Source of the DNA: an uncultured Pelagibacteraceae bacterium
GTDB lineage: Bacteria; Pseudomonadota; Alphaproteobacteria; Pelagibacterales; Pelagibacteraceae
Reading direction: 5' to 3'
DNA: 64,000 nt
Assembly: GCA_902586485.1 (NCBI GenBank)
Contig: CACIHO010000001.1
Coordinates: 155,774-219,773, forward strand
Shown here one piece after another: positions 1-9,767 of the stretch. The position numbers and the translations under genes are program-made. The notes under the pieces were generated by a model, which had not been told where the DNA came from, made no database searches, and worked only from the letters and a program-made list of their open reading frames with translations. Positions within the stretch are counted from its first letter, which is position 1. Every line of letters begins with the position of its first letter.

Positions 1-229
1 GTCAAAAAATATTTTGAGAGCTTTAAAGGGTCGAAAAGCTTGTTTAATTTCAAATCACGGGCAGATTGCATTTGAAGAAAGTTTATCAAAAGCATTTGAA
101 CTTGCTGAAGAGGTTGAAAATATATCGCTTCAGTATATAACCAGCCTTAAATTGGGTAAGCCTAAGATTCTTTCAATTAATGAAATGAAAAAAGTTTTAT
201 CCAAAACAAAGAATTATAAAAGAGGATAG
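1..229 (+). CDS. class II aldolase/adducin family protein, C-terminal fragment (starts before window)
   Basis: Frame open from window start; LKGRKACLISNHGQIAFEESLSKAFELAEEVE resembles the class II aldolase C-terminus. Confidence 0.6.
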   Translation, partial: SKNILRALKGRKACLISNHGQIAFEESLSKAFELAEEVENISLQYITSLKLGKPKILSINEMKKVLSKTKNYKRG

Positions 230-232
230 CTT

Positions 233-1273
233 ATGACTAAAGTCGGAGAACATATAATTCTAGAAATTATTGGTACAACAAAAGAATACGATCCTATAGT
301 ATTTGAAAAAGTAATTAATGATATCGCAAAAGCTGCAAAAGTAACAATTCTTAATATATCTAAATATAAATTTGAACCTCAGGGTTTTACAATTCTTGCT
401 TTATTAGCTGAAAGTCACATAAGCTTTCATACATTTCCAGAAAAAGGAATTATTAGTTTTGATTTTTTTACTTGCGGGAAAGTAAGTCCGTCGGTTGCAA
501 TTGATATAATTAAAAAGGAATTTGAACATACAAGAATTGTTAAAAAAGAATTTAATAGAGACACAAAATCACTTTATCATGACATATATAGCTCTCCAGG
601 CTTGCAAAAATCTTATGTTGTAAATGATGTTTTAGAGGATTTTAAATCTAAAGTTGGTCAACATATTGAAATTTTGGATCTTGAGCAGTTTGGAAAATCC
701 TTATTTATAGATGGTGAAATTCAAGTTGCTGCAACTGATGAGCACTTGTATAGCTCTACATTTGTTGGTTCAGGTTTAAATCTAAACAAAGATAGTGAAA
801 GAGCAGCTATCATTGGAGGTGGAGATGGTGGAGTTGCAAGAGAATGTATTTCTAAAAATTTTAACTTCATAGATTGGTATGAACTAGATCCTGAAGTAGT
901 AGACGTTTGTAATAAACACCTCGGTGATATAGGAAAAAAAGCAACAGAAAAAAATTCTGTCAAATGTGTGTGGGGAGATGCATTTGAAAGTATTAAATCA
1001 GTAGCTGATGATACTTACGATCATATTTTTGTTGATCTTAATGATGATCAGTTTTGTATCGATCTAGCAGCAAGAAATATGGATTCATTGGTTAGAATAT
1101 TAAAACCAAAAGGAGTTATTACAGCTCAAGTAGGAAGTCAGGATAAAAAACCACAACAGGTTGAAAATTGGTTAAATGTTTTTAATCAAAATTTTGGAAA
1201 TGCAAAATTATCAAGAGTTTACATACCTAGTTTTGATTGCTCTTGGAATTTTTCTTCTTCAATAAATCATTAA
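233..1273 (+). CDS. fused S-adenosylmethionine decarboxylase (SpeD) - spermidine synthase (SpeE)-like protein
   Basis: N-terminal SpeD motifs AESHISFHTFPE and FFTCG; C-terminal aminopropyltransferase motifs GQHIEI, IGGGDGGVARE, VDLND, SWNF in one 346-aa ORF. Confidence 0.85.
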   Translation: MTKVGEHIILEIIGTTKEYDPIVFEKVINDIAKAAKVTILNISKYKFEPQGFTILALLAESHISFHTFPEKGIISFDFFTCGKVSPSVAIDIIKKEFEHTRIVKKEFNRDTKSLYHDIYSSPGLQKSYVVNDVLEDFKSKVGQHIEILDLEQFGKSLFIDGEIQVAATDEHLYSSTFVGSGLNLNKDSERAAIIGGGDGGVARECISKNFNFIDWYELDPEVVDVCNKHLGDIGKKATEKNSVKCVWGDAFESIKSVADDTYDHIFVDLNDDQFCIDLAARNMDSLVRILKPKGVITAQVGSQDKKPQQVENWLNVFNQNFGNAKLSRVYIPSFDCSWNFSSSINH

Positions 1274-1332
1274 TTTTTCTTTTTTCTTATTTAAATCTGT
1301 GAAATAATTATTTCTAATTAAAGGAGAAAATA

Positions 1333-2184
1333 ATGAATATATTTAAAAAAACTATTTTAACAGTCCTTGCTTCTTTATTTATCATTGGAAATGTTTCTGC
1401 TGAAAAAATAAAAATTGGAACTGAAGGAGCATACCCTCCATGGAATTCAAAAGATGCTTCAGGTAATCTTATCGGTTTTGAGGTTGAGCTTGCTCAAGAA
1501 CTTTGTGCAATTATGAAATATGAGTGCACTATCGTTGAACAAGACTGGGATGGAATGATTCCTGCTCTAGTAATGAGAAAGTTTGATGCAATAATGGCTG
1601 GAATGTCAATTACTGCTGAAAGACAAAAAACAATCACGTTTTCACAAGGTTATGCTGATGAAGTAGCTTCTCTTGCCGTAATGAAAGGTTCAAGCTTAGA
1701 GGGCATAGATACACCAGAAGGTATTAATTTATCATTGGGTGGATCTGATGTTAAAAAAGCTCTTAAGACATTGACAGGAGCGCTTGCTGGTAAAACTGTT
1801 TGTACTCAAACAGGTACAATTCACCAAAACTTTTTAGAGTCTGGTGATGTAGGTAGTGTAAATGTTAGAACTTATAAAACTCAAGATGAAGTTAACTTAG
1901 ATTTAACATCTGGAAGATGTGATGTTGCTTTAGCTGCAGCAGTAGCATTTACAGATTATGCAGATAAATCAGGTAAACAAGTTGTATTAGTTGGACCAAC
2001 TTTTTCAGGTGGTGCATTTGGTAATGGTGTAGGTGTTGGTATTAGACAAGCTAGCGATAGTGCGATTGGAAAAAGAGATGCCAAAATCTTAAAAGACTTT
2101 AACAAAGCAATTAATAAAGCTAGAAAACAAGGAATTATTAGTAAACTTGCTATTAAGCACTTTGGTTTCGACGCTTCTATGTAA
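1333..2184 (+). CDS. amino-acid ABC transporter substrate-binding protein (Lys/Arg/Orn/octopine-type, SBP family 3)
   Basis: Signal peptide; KIKIGTEGAYPPWNSKDASGNLIGFEVELAQELC typical of SBP_bac_3. Confidence 0.9.
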   Translation: MNIFKKTILTVLASLFIIGNVSAEKIKIGTEGAYPPWNSKDASGNLIGFEVELAQELCAIMKYECTIVEQDWDGMIPALVMRKFDAIMAGMSITAERQKTITFSQGYADEVASLAVMKGSSLEGIDTPEGINLSLGGSDVKKALKTLTGALAGKTVCTQTGTIHQNFLESGDVGSVNVRTYKTQDEVNLDLTSGRCDVALAAAVAFTDYADKSGKQVVLVGPTFSGGAFGNGVGVGIRQASDSAIGKRDAKILKDFNKAINKARKQGIISKLAIKHFGFDASM

Positions 2185-2197
2185 TTCATTTCAGATC

Positions 2198-2222
2198 TGG
2201 CGACTATAATATATAGTCGCCA
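2198..2222 (+). other. perfect 11-bp stem / 3-nt loop hairpin between SBP and permease genes
   Basis: TGGCGACTATA-ATA-TATAGTCGCCA read directly. Confidence 0.85.
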
Positions 2223-2228
2223 ATCTAT

Positions 2229-2921
2229 ATGGAACTTCTCGCATTTGGTAAAACAGGTTGGGGTGATGAGCTATTTTACGCAACCCTGATGACAATTGCT
2301 GTGTCGATTACAGCAATGTTGGTTGGTTTCTTTTTTGCATTAATTTTTACTCCTTTAAAACTTTCAAAATATAAAACTTTAAATTTAGTTGGTAATTTTT
2401 ACACCACAGTTATTCGTGGAGTACCTGAACTACTAGTAATATACCTTTTCTTTTTTGGAGGAAGTGGAGCCATTATGTACGTAGCTTCTATTTTTGGTTA
2501 TTATGAATACATAGAAATAAACGCTTTTATAACTGGTTCAATGGCTATTGGTATTATTTCTGGAGCTTATTCAACAGAAGTATTTCGAGGCGCGATTCAA
2601 TCTATAGATAAAGGCCAATTTGAAGCTGCAAAGGTTCTTGGAATAAATAAGTTTGGGCAGTTTTATAAAATAATTTTACCTCAAATGCTTAGGTTAGCTA
2701 TTCCAAATTTAAGTAATGTTTGGCAAATAACATTAAAAGACACCTCTCTTATTTCAGTAACAGGATTAGTAGAAATAATGAGACAATCTTATATTGCAGC
2801 TGGCTCAACACGAGATCCACTTTTCTTTTATTCTTTTGCAGCAGTTTTATATCTGCTGCTTACTTATGTGAGTATGAAATTAATAAACAAACTAGAAGTT
2901 AGGTATAGTAAGGGGTATTAA
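2229..2921 (+). CDS. amino-acid ABC transporter permease (HisQ/OccQ-like)
   Basis: Multi-TM; EAAKVLGINKFGQFYKIILPQMLRLAIPNLSN EAA-loop. Confidence 0.88.
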   Translation: MELLAFGKTGWGDELFYATLMTIAVSITAMLVGFFFALIFTPLKLSKYKTLNLVGNFYTTVIRGVPELLVIYLFFFGGSGAIMYVASIFGYYEYIEINAFITGSMAIGIISGAYSTEVFRGAIQSIDKGQFEAAKVLGINKFGQFYKIILPQMLRLAIPNLSNVWQITLKDTSLISVTGLVEIMRQSYIAAGSTRDPLFFYSFAAVLYLLLTYVSMKLINKLEVRYSKGY

Positions 2922-3598
2922 TGGATTTAGATTTAATGATCACTAGTTTTCCTAAGCTTTTAGGAGCAACTGTAGTTACTTTAAAATTATTATCTGCATC
3001 ATTATTTTTTGGGTTATTCATAGGTCTTTTTTTTGCAATTTTAAGATTAAATAAAAATATATTTATTAATAAATTTGCTTATGGCTATTCATATATATTT
3101 AGAGGAACACCATTATTGGTTCAGATTTTCATAATTTACTTTGGATTAGGACAGATTGAGTATTTAAGAACAACTTTCCTTTGGGTTGTTTTAAAAGAAC
3201 CTTATTGGTGTGCAATAATAGCATTTACTCTAAATACAGGTGCATATACCTCTGAAATTTTAAGATCAGCATTTCAAACAATAAAACCAGGTATAATTGA
3301 GGCTGGAAAAAGTTTAGGTATATCAAATAAGATTATCTTTTATAAAATTCAAATTCCAATTGCTATTCGACAATCACTTCCAGCATACGGAAATGAAATC
3401 ATATTGATGATGAAAGGCACTTCATTAGCAAGCACAGTAACCTTGATGGATTTAACTGGTGTTGCAAAATATATAATTTCAACTACTTTTAAACCAATTG
3501 AAGTATTTATTGTAGCTGGTGGAATTTATTTGTTCATGACTTTTATCATCCATAATGTAATTAAATATTTAGAGAAAAAGTATAGTTTTCAACAATAA
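2921..3598 (+). CDS. amino-acid ABC transporter permease (HisM/OccM-like)
   Basis: Multi-TM; EAGKSLGISNKIIFYKIQIPIAIRQSLPAYGNE; overlaps preceding stop. Confidence 0.88.
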   Translation: MDLDLMITSFPKLLGATVVTLKLLSASLFFGLFIGLFFAILRLNKNIFINKFAYGYSYIFRGTPLLVQIFIIYFGLGQIEYLRTTFLWVVLKEPYWCAIIAFTLNTGAYTSEILRSAFQTIKPGIIEAGKSLGISNKIIFYKIQIPIAIRQSLPAYGNEIILMMKGTSLASTVTLMDLTGVAKYIISTTFKPIEVFIVAGGIYLFMTFIIHNVIKYLEKKYSFQQ

Positions 3599-3600
3599 AA

Positions 3601-4389
3601 ATGTTTTTATCAGACAAACAAATTAATGAATATCAAAACGATGGTGTAATAATAATTAAGAATATATTTAAAGATTGGATTGAGCCACTTAGAAAAGGAT
3701 TCCAAAAAGTTTTAAAGAGTCCAAGTAAGCACGGAAGAGAAAATGTAACTGACGACAATGGAAGATTTTTTGAGGATTATTGTAATTGGGAGAGAATAGA
3801 GGAATTTAAGGATTGTTTATATAATTCACCTGGAGCTCAAATTGTTGCAGAAGCAACTAATTCTAAATCTACTCAAATTTTTCATGAACATATTTTTATA
3901 AAAGATCCAGGTACTAACAAAGAAACACCTTGGCACCAAGATATACCTTATTATTGTGTTGATGGTAACGATACTGGAAGTTTTTGGATCCCACTAGATG
4001 AAGTTGATCGGAAAAATAATCTTAAATTAATTTTAGGATCTCACAAATGGTCAAAATTAATCAGACCTACAAAATGGTCAAATAACCAATCTTGGTATGA
4101 TGATGATAGTTCTTTCATGGATTTACCATCATTAAAAGAATTTGAAGAAAATATTTTAATTCCAGAATTAAGTTTGGGTGATGCTGTTTTATTTAATTTT
4201 AAAATTGTACATGGTTCAACAGGAAACAATTCCTCTAAATCACGAAGAGCATTTTCGATGAGATTTATAGGAGATGATGTAAAATATATTGATAGAGGTG
4301 GTCCAACCTCACCTCCATTTGATGGAATTAATTTAAAAACGGGAGATTTGATGAGAGATGATTGGTTTCCTAAAGTTTTTAGTAGCTAG
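3601..4389 (+). CDS. phytanoyl-CoA dioxygenase (PhyH) family Fe(II)/2OG oxygenase
   Basis: WHQDIPYY (HxD) and distal His in VLFNFKIVHGS, typical PhyH layout. Confidence 0.8.
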   Translation: MFLSDKQINEYQNDGVIIIKNIFKDWIEPLRKGFQKVLKSPSKHGRENVTDDNGRFFEDYCNWERIEEFKDCLYNSPGAQIVAEATNSKSTQIFHEHIFIKDPGTNKETPWHQDIPYYCVDGNDTGSFWIPLDEVDRKNNLKLILGSHKWSKLIRPTKWSNNQSWYDDDSSFMDLPSLKEFEENILIPELSLGDAVLFNFKIVHGSTGNNSSKSRRAFSMRFIGDDVKYIDRGGPTSPPFDGINLKTGDLMRDDWFPKVFSS

Positions 4390-4768
4390 TATATTCTTTA
4401 ATTTCCTTAATGCTTGATCCGGTGTGATTATTCATTTCTAATTTAATTTTTGCTCTTTCATCATTTAAAAAATGAACATCTCTAGATAATTTTATAAATT
4501 TATCACCAAAGTCCTTATTTTTTTCACAATCTCTTTTGTCATCCTCTATAACCCAAAGTTTGGCATTAATTTCTTTTAAATCTTGGAATAGTTTATTTAG
4601 TTTGTCATCAGATTTAATATTTTTTTCTAACTGAACTTTTAGAATCAAATGTTCATTTGATATAAATTTTAGCTTTTCAGGATCTTTTATTTTTTCTTTT
4701 TTAATTTCTAAGATTGAAATTTTGTCTAAAAGCTCCCCTACAGATACTTCTACTATAATTTTATTCAT
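4379..4768 (-). CDS. DUF6165-like protein
   Basis: MNKIIVEVSVGELLDKISILEIKKEKI pattern; 129 aa. Confidence 0.55.
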   Translation of the reverse strand: MNKIIVEVSVGELLDKISILEIKKEKIKDPEKLKFISNEHLILKVQLEKNIKSDDKLNKLFQDLKEINAKLWVIEDDKRDCEKNKDFGDKFIKLSRDVHFLNDERAKIKLEMNNHTGSSIKEIKEYTSY

Positions 4769-4800
4769 AAAATTTAATACTATGTTAAATTGTTAAAAAT

Positions 4801-5742
4801 ATGTCTAATATTTTAATCGTTAAACATGGATCTTTGGGTGATATAGCTCAAGCTTGTGGTGCAATTCAAGATATTTCTGAGAATCATAAAGAAGATGAAA
4901 TTCATTTGCTCACAACCAAACCATACTTTGATTTATTTAAAAAAAATCCACATATTTCTAATGTAATTTTAGACAAGCGGCTATCAAGATTAAACCTAAT
5001 TTATTTATATTCATTAATGAAAAATATAAAAAAATATAATTTTTCTAAAGTTTATGATCTACAAAACTCAAGTAGAACAGCTTTTTATAAAAAAATTTTA
5101 TTTCCAAAAGCAACAAAAGATACTTGGTCATCTACTGATACAACATTACCTGAAGGAACTTCAAAAGAAGATTTTGATAAAGACTCTGTTCTATCTAGAT
5201 TTGATCATCAATTAAAAAGTTCTGGCATAAATACAAATCATACTTTAAATCCTGATTTTTCATGGAGTACAACAGATATATCTCAAATAAAAAATTACCA
5301 TCAATTAGATAAATATATTCTCCTTTTTCCCTTTTGTTCTCCTCATTTAACTTCAAAGAAATGGCCTTATTATAATGAGTTAATTGCTATGATTAATGAA
5401 AAGTCAGATAATAAATTTAAAGTAGTTGTTGCACCTGGACCGAGTGAAATTAAAGAAGCATCAAATATTAATGCACTTTGCGTTTTAGATAATGGTAAAG
5501 CTTTAGATATTTCTCAGTTAGCAACATTAATTAAAGATAGTTCATTTGTTATTGCAAATGATACTGGACCAGCACATATGACAGCACACTTAGGATCACA
5601 AGGAATTGCTTTATTTGGATCTCATACAACTCCTTTTAAAGTAAGTATCGAAAGAGAAAATTTCAAAGCAATACAAGCTCCTGAATTATCTAAACTCTCA
5701 GCTGAAAAAGTTTTTGAGAGACTTTCTGAAATTATTTCTTAA
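4801..5742 (+). CDS. glycosyltransferase family 9 (heptosyltransferase-like)
   Basis: ILIVKHGSLGDIAQACGA and FVIANDTGPAHMTAHLG motifs. Confidence 0.85.
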   Translation: MSNILIVKHGSLGDIAQACGAIQDISENHKEDEIHLLTTKPYFDLFKKNPHISNVILDKRLSRLNLIYLYSLMKNIKKYNFSKVYDLQNSSRTAFYKKILFPKATKDTWSSTDTTLPEGTSKEDFDKDSVLSRFDHQLKSSGINTNHTLNPDFSWSTTDISQIKNYHQLDKYILLFPFCSPHLTSKKWPYYNELIAMINEKSDNKFKVVVAPGPSEIKEASNINALCVLDNGKALDISQLATLIKDSSFVIANDTGPAHMTAHLGSQGIALFGSHTTPFKVSIERENFKAIQAPELSKLSAEKVFERLSEIIS

Positions 5743-5785
5743 TTTTTTCTAATACTCTTATTTACAAAACCTTTAAAAAGAAAAA

Positions 5786-6676
5786 TTAAGATTTTATATC
5801 TATACGCTTTCTAATAATTTCTTTATCAAGCTTCATTTCACGATATGACATGATTAAAACACCTAAAAATATAACACTAGCACCAATCCAAGTGAAGAGA
5901 TCAGGCGTTTCACTAAAAACATAATATCCAATTAAAGAAGCAAAAACTAAACTTAGAAACGAGTATGGTTGTGTCATACTAACATCTACTAATTTGTATG
6001 CGTGATTTATGCAAAGATGTAGCAATGTACCAAACAAACCTGCAAAAAATAAATAAATCAAAGTTTGAAAACTAGGTGCTTGCCAATAAAACAACGCAAT
6101 AATGAAACTAAAAATTGTCATATACGTGTATCCATAAGATAAAATTGTAATCGAGCTATCATCTTTTGCGATAGTTTTTGTAATTATAATTACTATTGAC
6201 CACATAAAAGACGATGCCAGTGCCATATAAACTCCAAGAGAGATTTCAATTATTCCTGGTCTTAATATTATTAACATTCCAATAAATCCTAAAACTAGCG
6301 CAAAACTTCTATATATGTAAATTTTTTCACCAAGAAACAAAACAGCCAAAATAGTTACTATGAAAGGAACAACAAAAGATATTGCTGTTGCTTTTTCAAT
6401 TGGCATCATTACTAAAGCTGAGAAATATAACAGCATTGAGGGTAAATTTAAAACCGCTCTAAGAAAATGTTTTTTATGATGATTTGTTTTAAAAACTGTA
6501 AATTTAGATTTTAGCATATAGGGAAAAATCATTAGGAAACCAAATAAAAATCTAAAAAACCCTGCAACATAAACATTAACTTCTTCTTGGGCTAATTTTA
6601 AAAATGTAAGCATCAATGTTCCAAATAGTACTGAAGCTATTATTAAAAAAATCGCTAATTTATTATTAGACATCAA
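5786..6676 (-). CDS. EamA/DMT-family transporter
   Basis: Ten-TM-like hydrophobic pattern with duplicated EamA motifs (FLGEKI, SLIGYYVFSETPD). Confidence 0.85.
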   Translation of the reverse strand: MMSNNKLAIFLIIASVLFGTLMLTFLKLAQEEVNVYVAGFFRFLFGFLMIFPYMLKSKFTVFKTNHHKKHFLRAVLNLPSMLLYFSALVMMPIEKATAISFVVPFIVTILAVLFLGEKIYIYRSFALVLGFIGMLIILRPGIIEISLGVYMALASSFMWSIVIIITKTIAKDDSSITILSYGYTYMTIFSFIIALFYWQAPSFQTLIYLFFAGLFGTLLHLCINHAYKLVDVSMTQPYSFLSLVFASLIGYYVFSETPDLFTWIGASVIFLGVLIMSYREMKLDKEIIRKRIDIKS

Positions 6677-6722
6677 TAGATGACTATATGTAAAACTAAA
6701 CTATAAACAATCATAGTTTAAG

Positions 6723-7586
6723 TTAATTTTTTGATGATTGGTTTAAAACAAAGATTCCAGAACAAGTAATTATTATAGCTCCAATAACTGTGAACATGTC
6801 TGGAATATCATTATAAAATATATATCCAAAAATTATTGCCCAAAAAATTAAAGTGTAATGAAATGGTTGGATTATACTTGCTCTAGCTTTACTTAAAGCA
6901 ATGATTTGAAGGTAAAGACCTAATGAAAAAAATATACCTATACCTAAAAACATTGCGTATAAAGAGTAATCTATTGGTCTCCAAAAATTAAAAGCTAATA
7001 AAGACATAACTAAGAAACCAATTATTGAGGTAAAAAACAAAGATGTTTCGTTTGTGTCATATTTTGAAACTTTTTTAGTGATGACCTGATAAAGTCCTAA
7101 CACAAATGCTGCGAATAGAGGTATTAAAGCTTTAGGATCAAAAATTGATGAGGTTGGTCTTAGAATTATCAAAACACCAAGAAATCCAATAAAAATTGCT
7201 ATCCATGTTTTAACAGATACTTTTTCTTTCAAGATTATTGCAGATAAAGCAACCACTATTACTGGTGCTAAGGAACCGATACTATGAGCATTTGCTAAAG
7301 ATAAATATTTAAATGATAAAACAAAACACCCAGACTCTAACACAGATAATAAGCTTCTAAATATCTGTAATTTAATATCTTTAGATTTATAAAATAAATT
7401 ATTTTTTTTTCTCTTAGCCTCAAAAAAAGCTAAAAATAAAACAAAAAAATACTTAATGAGAAGTAGTTGAAAAACTGAATGATGAATAATAAGAGTTTTT
7501 TGTATAGCATCTAAAATAGAAAAAGATAAATAAGCAAAAATTCCAAAAAGTATTCCAATAGACTCTTTGGATTTTAAAATAAGCAT
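6723..7586 (-). CDS. EamA/DMT-family transporter
   Basis: EamA-like hydrophobic pattern; neighbour and likely paralogue of 5786..6676. Confidence 0.85.
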   Translation of the reverse strand: MLILKSKESIGILFGIFAYLSFSILDAIQKTLIIHHSVFQLLLIKYFFVLFLAFFEAKRKKNNLFYKSKDIKLQIFRSLLSVLESGCFVLSFKYLSLANAHSIGSLAPVIVVALSAIILKEKVSVKTWIAIFIGFLGVLIILRPTSSIFDPKALIPLFAAFVLGLYQVITKKVSKYDTNETSLFFTSIIGFLVMSLLAFNFWRPIDYSLYAMFLGIGIFFSLGLYLQIIALSKARASIIQPFHYTLIFWAIIFGYIFYNDIPDMFTVIGAIIITCSGIFVLNQSSKN

Positions 7587-7589
7587 AAA

Positions 7590-8672
7590 TTAGCTTAGTA
7601 TTTTTTTATATTCTTCAATGATTTTTGACCATTGAAATTTATTAACAAATTCTTTGGAATTTTTTCCAAATTCTAAATATTTTTTATTTTCAAGCATTGA
7701 ATTAATTGAGGAATAAATATCATCAAGACTATTTCCATCACATATTAAACCAGTCTTTTCATGGTCAATTGCATCTGCAGCCCCACCGTCTTTACCACCA
7801 ATTGATGGGACACCATACTGTGCAGCCTCAACATACGCTATACCAAACCCTTCAACAGATTTTTTATGGATTATAGACGGCATCACAAAAATATTTGATT
7901 TTGCAACTAAAGCATTTTTTAGATCATTACTTATGTCTTTGAAAAACATAACCTGGGCTTCAAGATCTAGTTCTTTTACAAGTTTTTTTATATTTTCTTC
8001 TTCCTCTCCATAACCAACACAAATATATACAATATCAGAATAAATTTGTTTTAAATTTCTCAAAGCCATTATTATTTTTTCATGATTTTTACGCTTATCA
8101 AATCTTGAAACTGTAATTAGTCTTGGATTTTTAACTTTAAGTATGCTTTCAACTTTATCTAATGTTTTTTTGTTTAATTCCTCAACAGGATCCACACCTG
8201 GATTTATTACAATTACTTTATTTGCATTAACTCCAAGTTCAATCGCTAGATTTTTTGTAAACTGAGAATTTGCTATAACTTTTTCAACATTATTTAAAAC
8301 ATTAATCACTCTTTTATTTTGACTAGAACCTTTAGGATGATTTATTTCTTTACTGTGAATTAAACAGTATTTTTTCTTAATTGTTTTAATAAGCTCTAAA
8401 CTTTTCCAATGATCAGCAATAACACCATCAACTTTATTTTCTTTAATATATTCATTAACTAATTGGGCTTTTCTATATTTTCTTAGTAATTTAATTCCAC
8501 CAACCCTTTCGATTGAAAAGGAAGCTTGTTCATCAAAATTTTTGTGACCTTCTATATGATCTGCAAAAACTTTAATCATAAAGTTTTTAGATAGTTCTCT
8601 TGAAAGGCCCCAAATTAAATTTTGCATTCCACCAAGTTCAGGTGGGAATGATCTAGTTACGATTAGATACAT
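7590..8672 (-). CDS. glycosyltransferase family 4-type
   Basis: RSFPPELGGMQNLIWGLSREL and C-terminal EGFGIAYVEAAQYGVPSIGG. Confidence 0.87.
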   Translation of the reverse strand: MYLIVTRSFPPELGGMQNLIWGLSRELSKNFMIKVFADHIEGHKNFDEQASFSIERVGGIKLLRKYRKAQLVNEYIKENKVDGVIADHWKSLELIKTIKKKYCLIHSKEINHPKGSSQNKRVINVLNNVEKVIANSQFTKNLAIELGVNANKVIVINPGVDPVEELNKKTLDKVESILKVKNPRLITVSRFDKRKNHEKIIMALRNLKQIYSDIVYICVGYGEEEENIKKLVKELDLEAQVMFFKDISNDLKNALVAKSNIFVMPSIIHKKSVEGFGIAYVEAAQYGVPSIGGKDGGAADAIDHEKTGLICDGNSLDDIYSSINSMLENKKYLEFGKNSKEFVNKFQWSKIIEEYKKILS

Positions 8673-9226
8673 TAATCATACTTCCATTTAATACCACAGC
8701 CCGCACTGGGTATCTGATCTTCAGGACCTTTTCCAGTTTCAGCTATTTGTCTCATTGCTGTTAGCAGATCACTTTCTCCTTCTTTAACTGGAATAAACTT
8801 TTTAAGTTCTCTTAATCGTCCTCTGTATTGAAGTTCTAGATTTTTATTGTAGCCAAAGAAATCTGGAGTACATACAGCATCATATGCTTTAGCAATTTCT
8901 TGAGTTTCATCATGTAAGTAAGGAAAATTGAAATGATTTTCATTTGAAAACTTGATCATGTTATCAAATGAGTCGTCTGGATAATTAACAAAGTCATTTG
9001 AGCAGATCGCAACTGAGTTGATACCAATTTTGTTTAATTCGCTACAATCTTCAACTAATTCTTTTGTAATAGCTTTTACATATGGACAATGATTACAAAT
9101 AAACATTATCAAAGTTCCATTTTCACCTTTGATATCATTTAAGGACAGAATTTTATTTTCAGTAGATTTTAATTCAAATGGAATAGCTTTTTGACCAAAA
9201 TCACATATTGGAGTTTGTATAGGCAT
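8672..9226 (-). CDS. thioredoxin/AhpC-TSA family redoxin
   Basis: MFICNHCPYVKAITKELVEDC; VCTPDFFGYN. Confidence 0.8.
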   Translation of the reverse strand: MPIQTPICDFGQKAIPFELKSTENKILSLNDIKGENGTLIMFICNHCPYVKAITKELVEDCSELNKIGINSVAICSNDFVNYPDDSFDNMIKFSNENHFNFPYLHDETQEIAKAYDAVCTPDFFGYNKNLELQYRGRLRELKKFIPVKEGESDLLTAMRQIAETGKGPEDQIPSAGCGIKWKYD

Positions 9227-9245
9227 AATGTAAAATATATAGATT

Positions 9246-9758
9246 ATGTTTTATGATTTAAAAGATAAAAAACCAAAAAACTCTGGCGAAAATTGGGTAG
9301 CTCCGAATGCCACAATAATTGGAGATGTTACTTTAGAAAAAAATACAAGTATTTGGTTTAATGCAGTGCTTAGAGGAGATATTGAAAATATTCATATTGG
9401 TGAAGGATCTAATGTACAAGATGGAAGCGTATTACACACAGATCCTGGATGTCCATTAAAGGTAGGAAAAAATGTTACGGTTGGCCATCTAGTTATGCTT
9501 CATGGATGTACTATTGGAGACAACACTTTAATTGGAATTGGAGCTGTCATTTTAAACAAAGCTAAAATTGGTAAAAATTGTATAATTGGTGCAAAAGCTT
9601 TAATTACAGAAAATAAAGTCATACCTGATAACTCTTTAGTTGTTGGTTCTCCAGGCAAAATTATTAGAGAAGTTACAGAAGAAGAAAAAAAAGCAGTATT
9701 TGAAAACACAAAACATTATCAAGATAATTGGAAAAAATATTCAAAATCAATTTTTTAA
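9246..9758 (+). CDS. gamma-carbonic anhydrase family (YrdA/PaaY-like) hexapeptide protein
   Basis: WFNAVLRGDIENIHIGEGSNVQDGSVLHTDPG...GHLVMLHGCTIGDN. Confidence 0.88.
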   Translation: MFYDLKDKKPKNSGENWVAPNATIIGDVTLEKNTSIWFNAVLRGDIENIHIGEGSNVQDGSVLHTDPGCPLKVGKNVTVGHLVMLHGCTIGDNTLIGIGAVILNKAKIGKNCIIGAKALITENKVIPDNSLVVGSPGKIIREVTEEEKKAVFENTKHYQDNWKKYSKSIF

Positions 9759-9767
9759 AGGAGATAA

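Noticed and set aside
721-963. 80-aa minus-strand ORF in speD-speE
   Set aside because: Antisense to conserved SpeE motif region.
2720-2902. 60-aa plus-strand ORF in alternate frame of permease
   Set aside because: Out-of-frame overlap with a well-supported permease; no domain signal.
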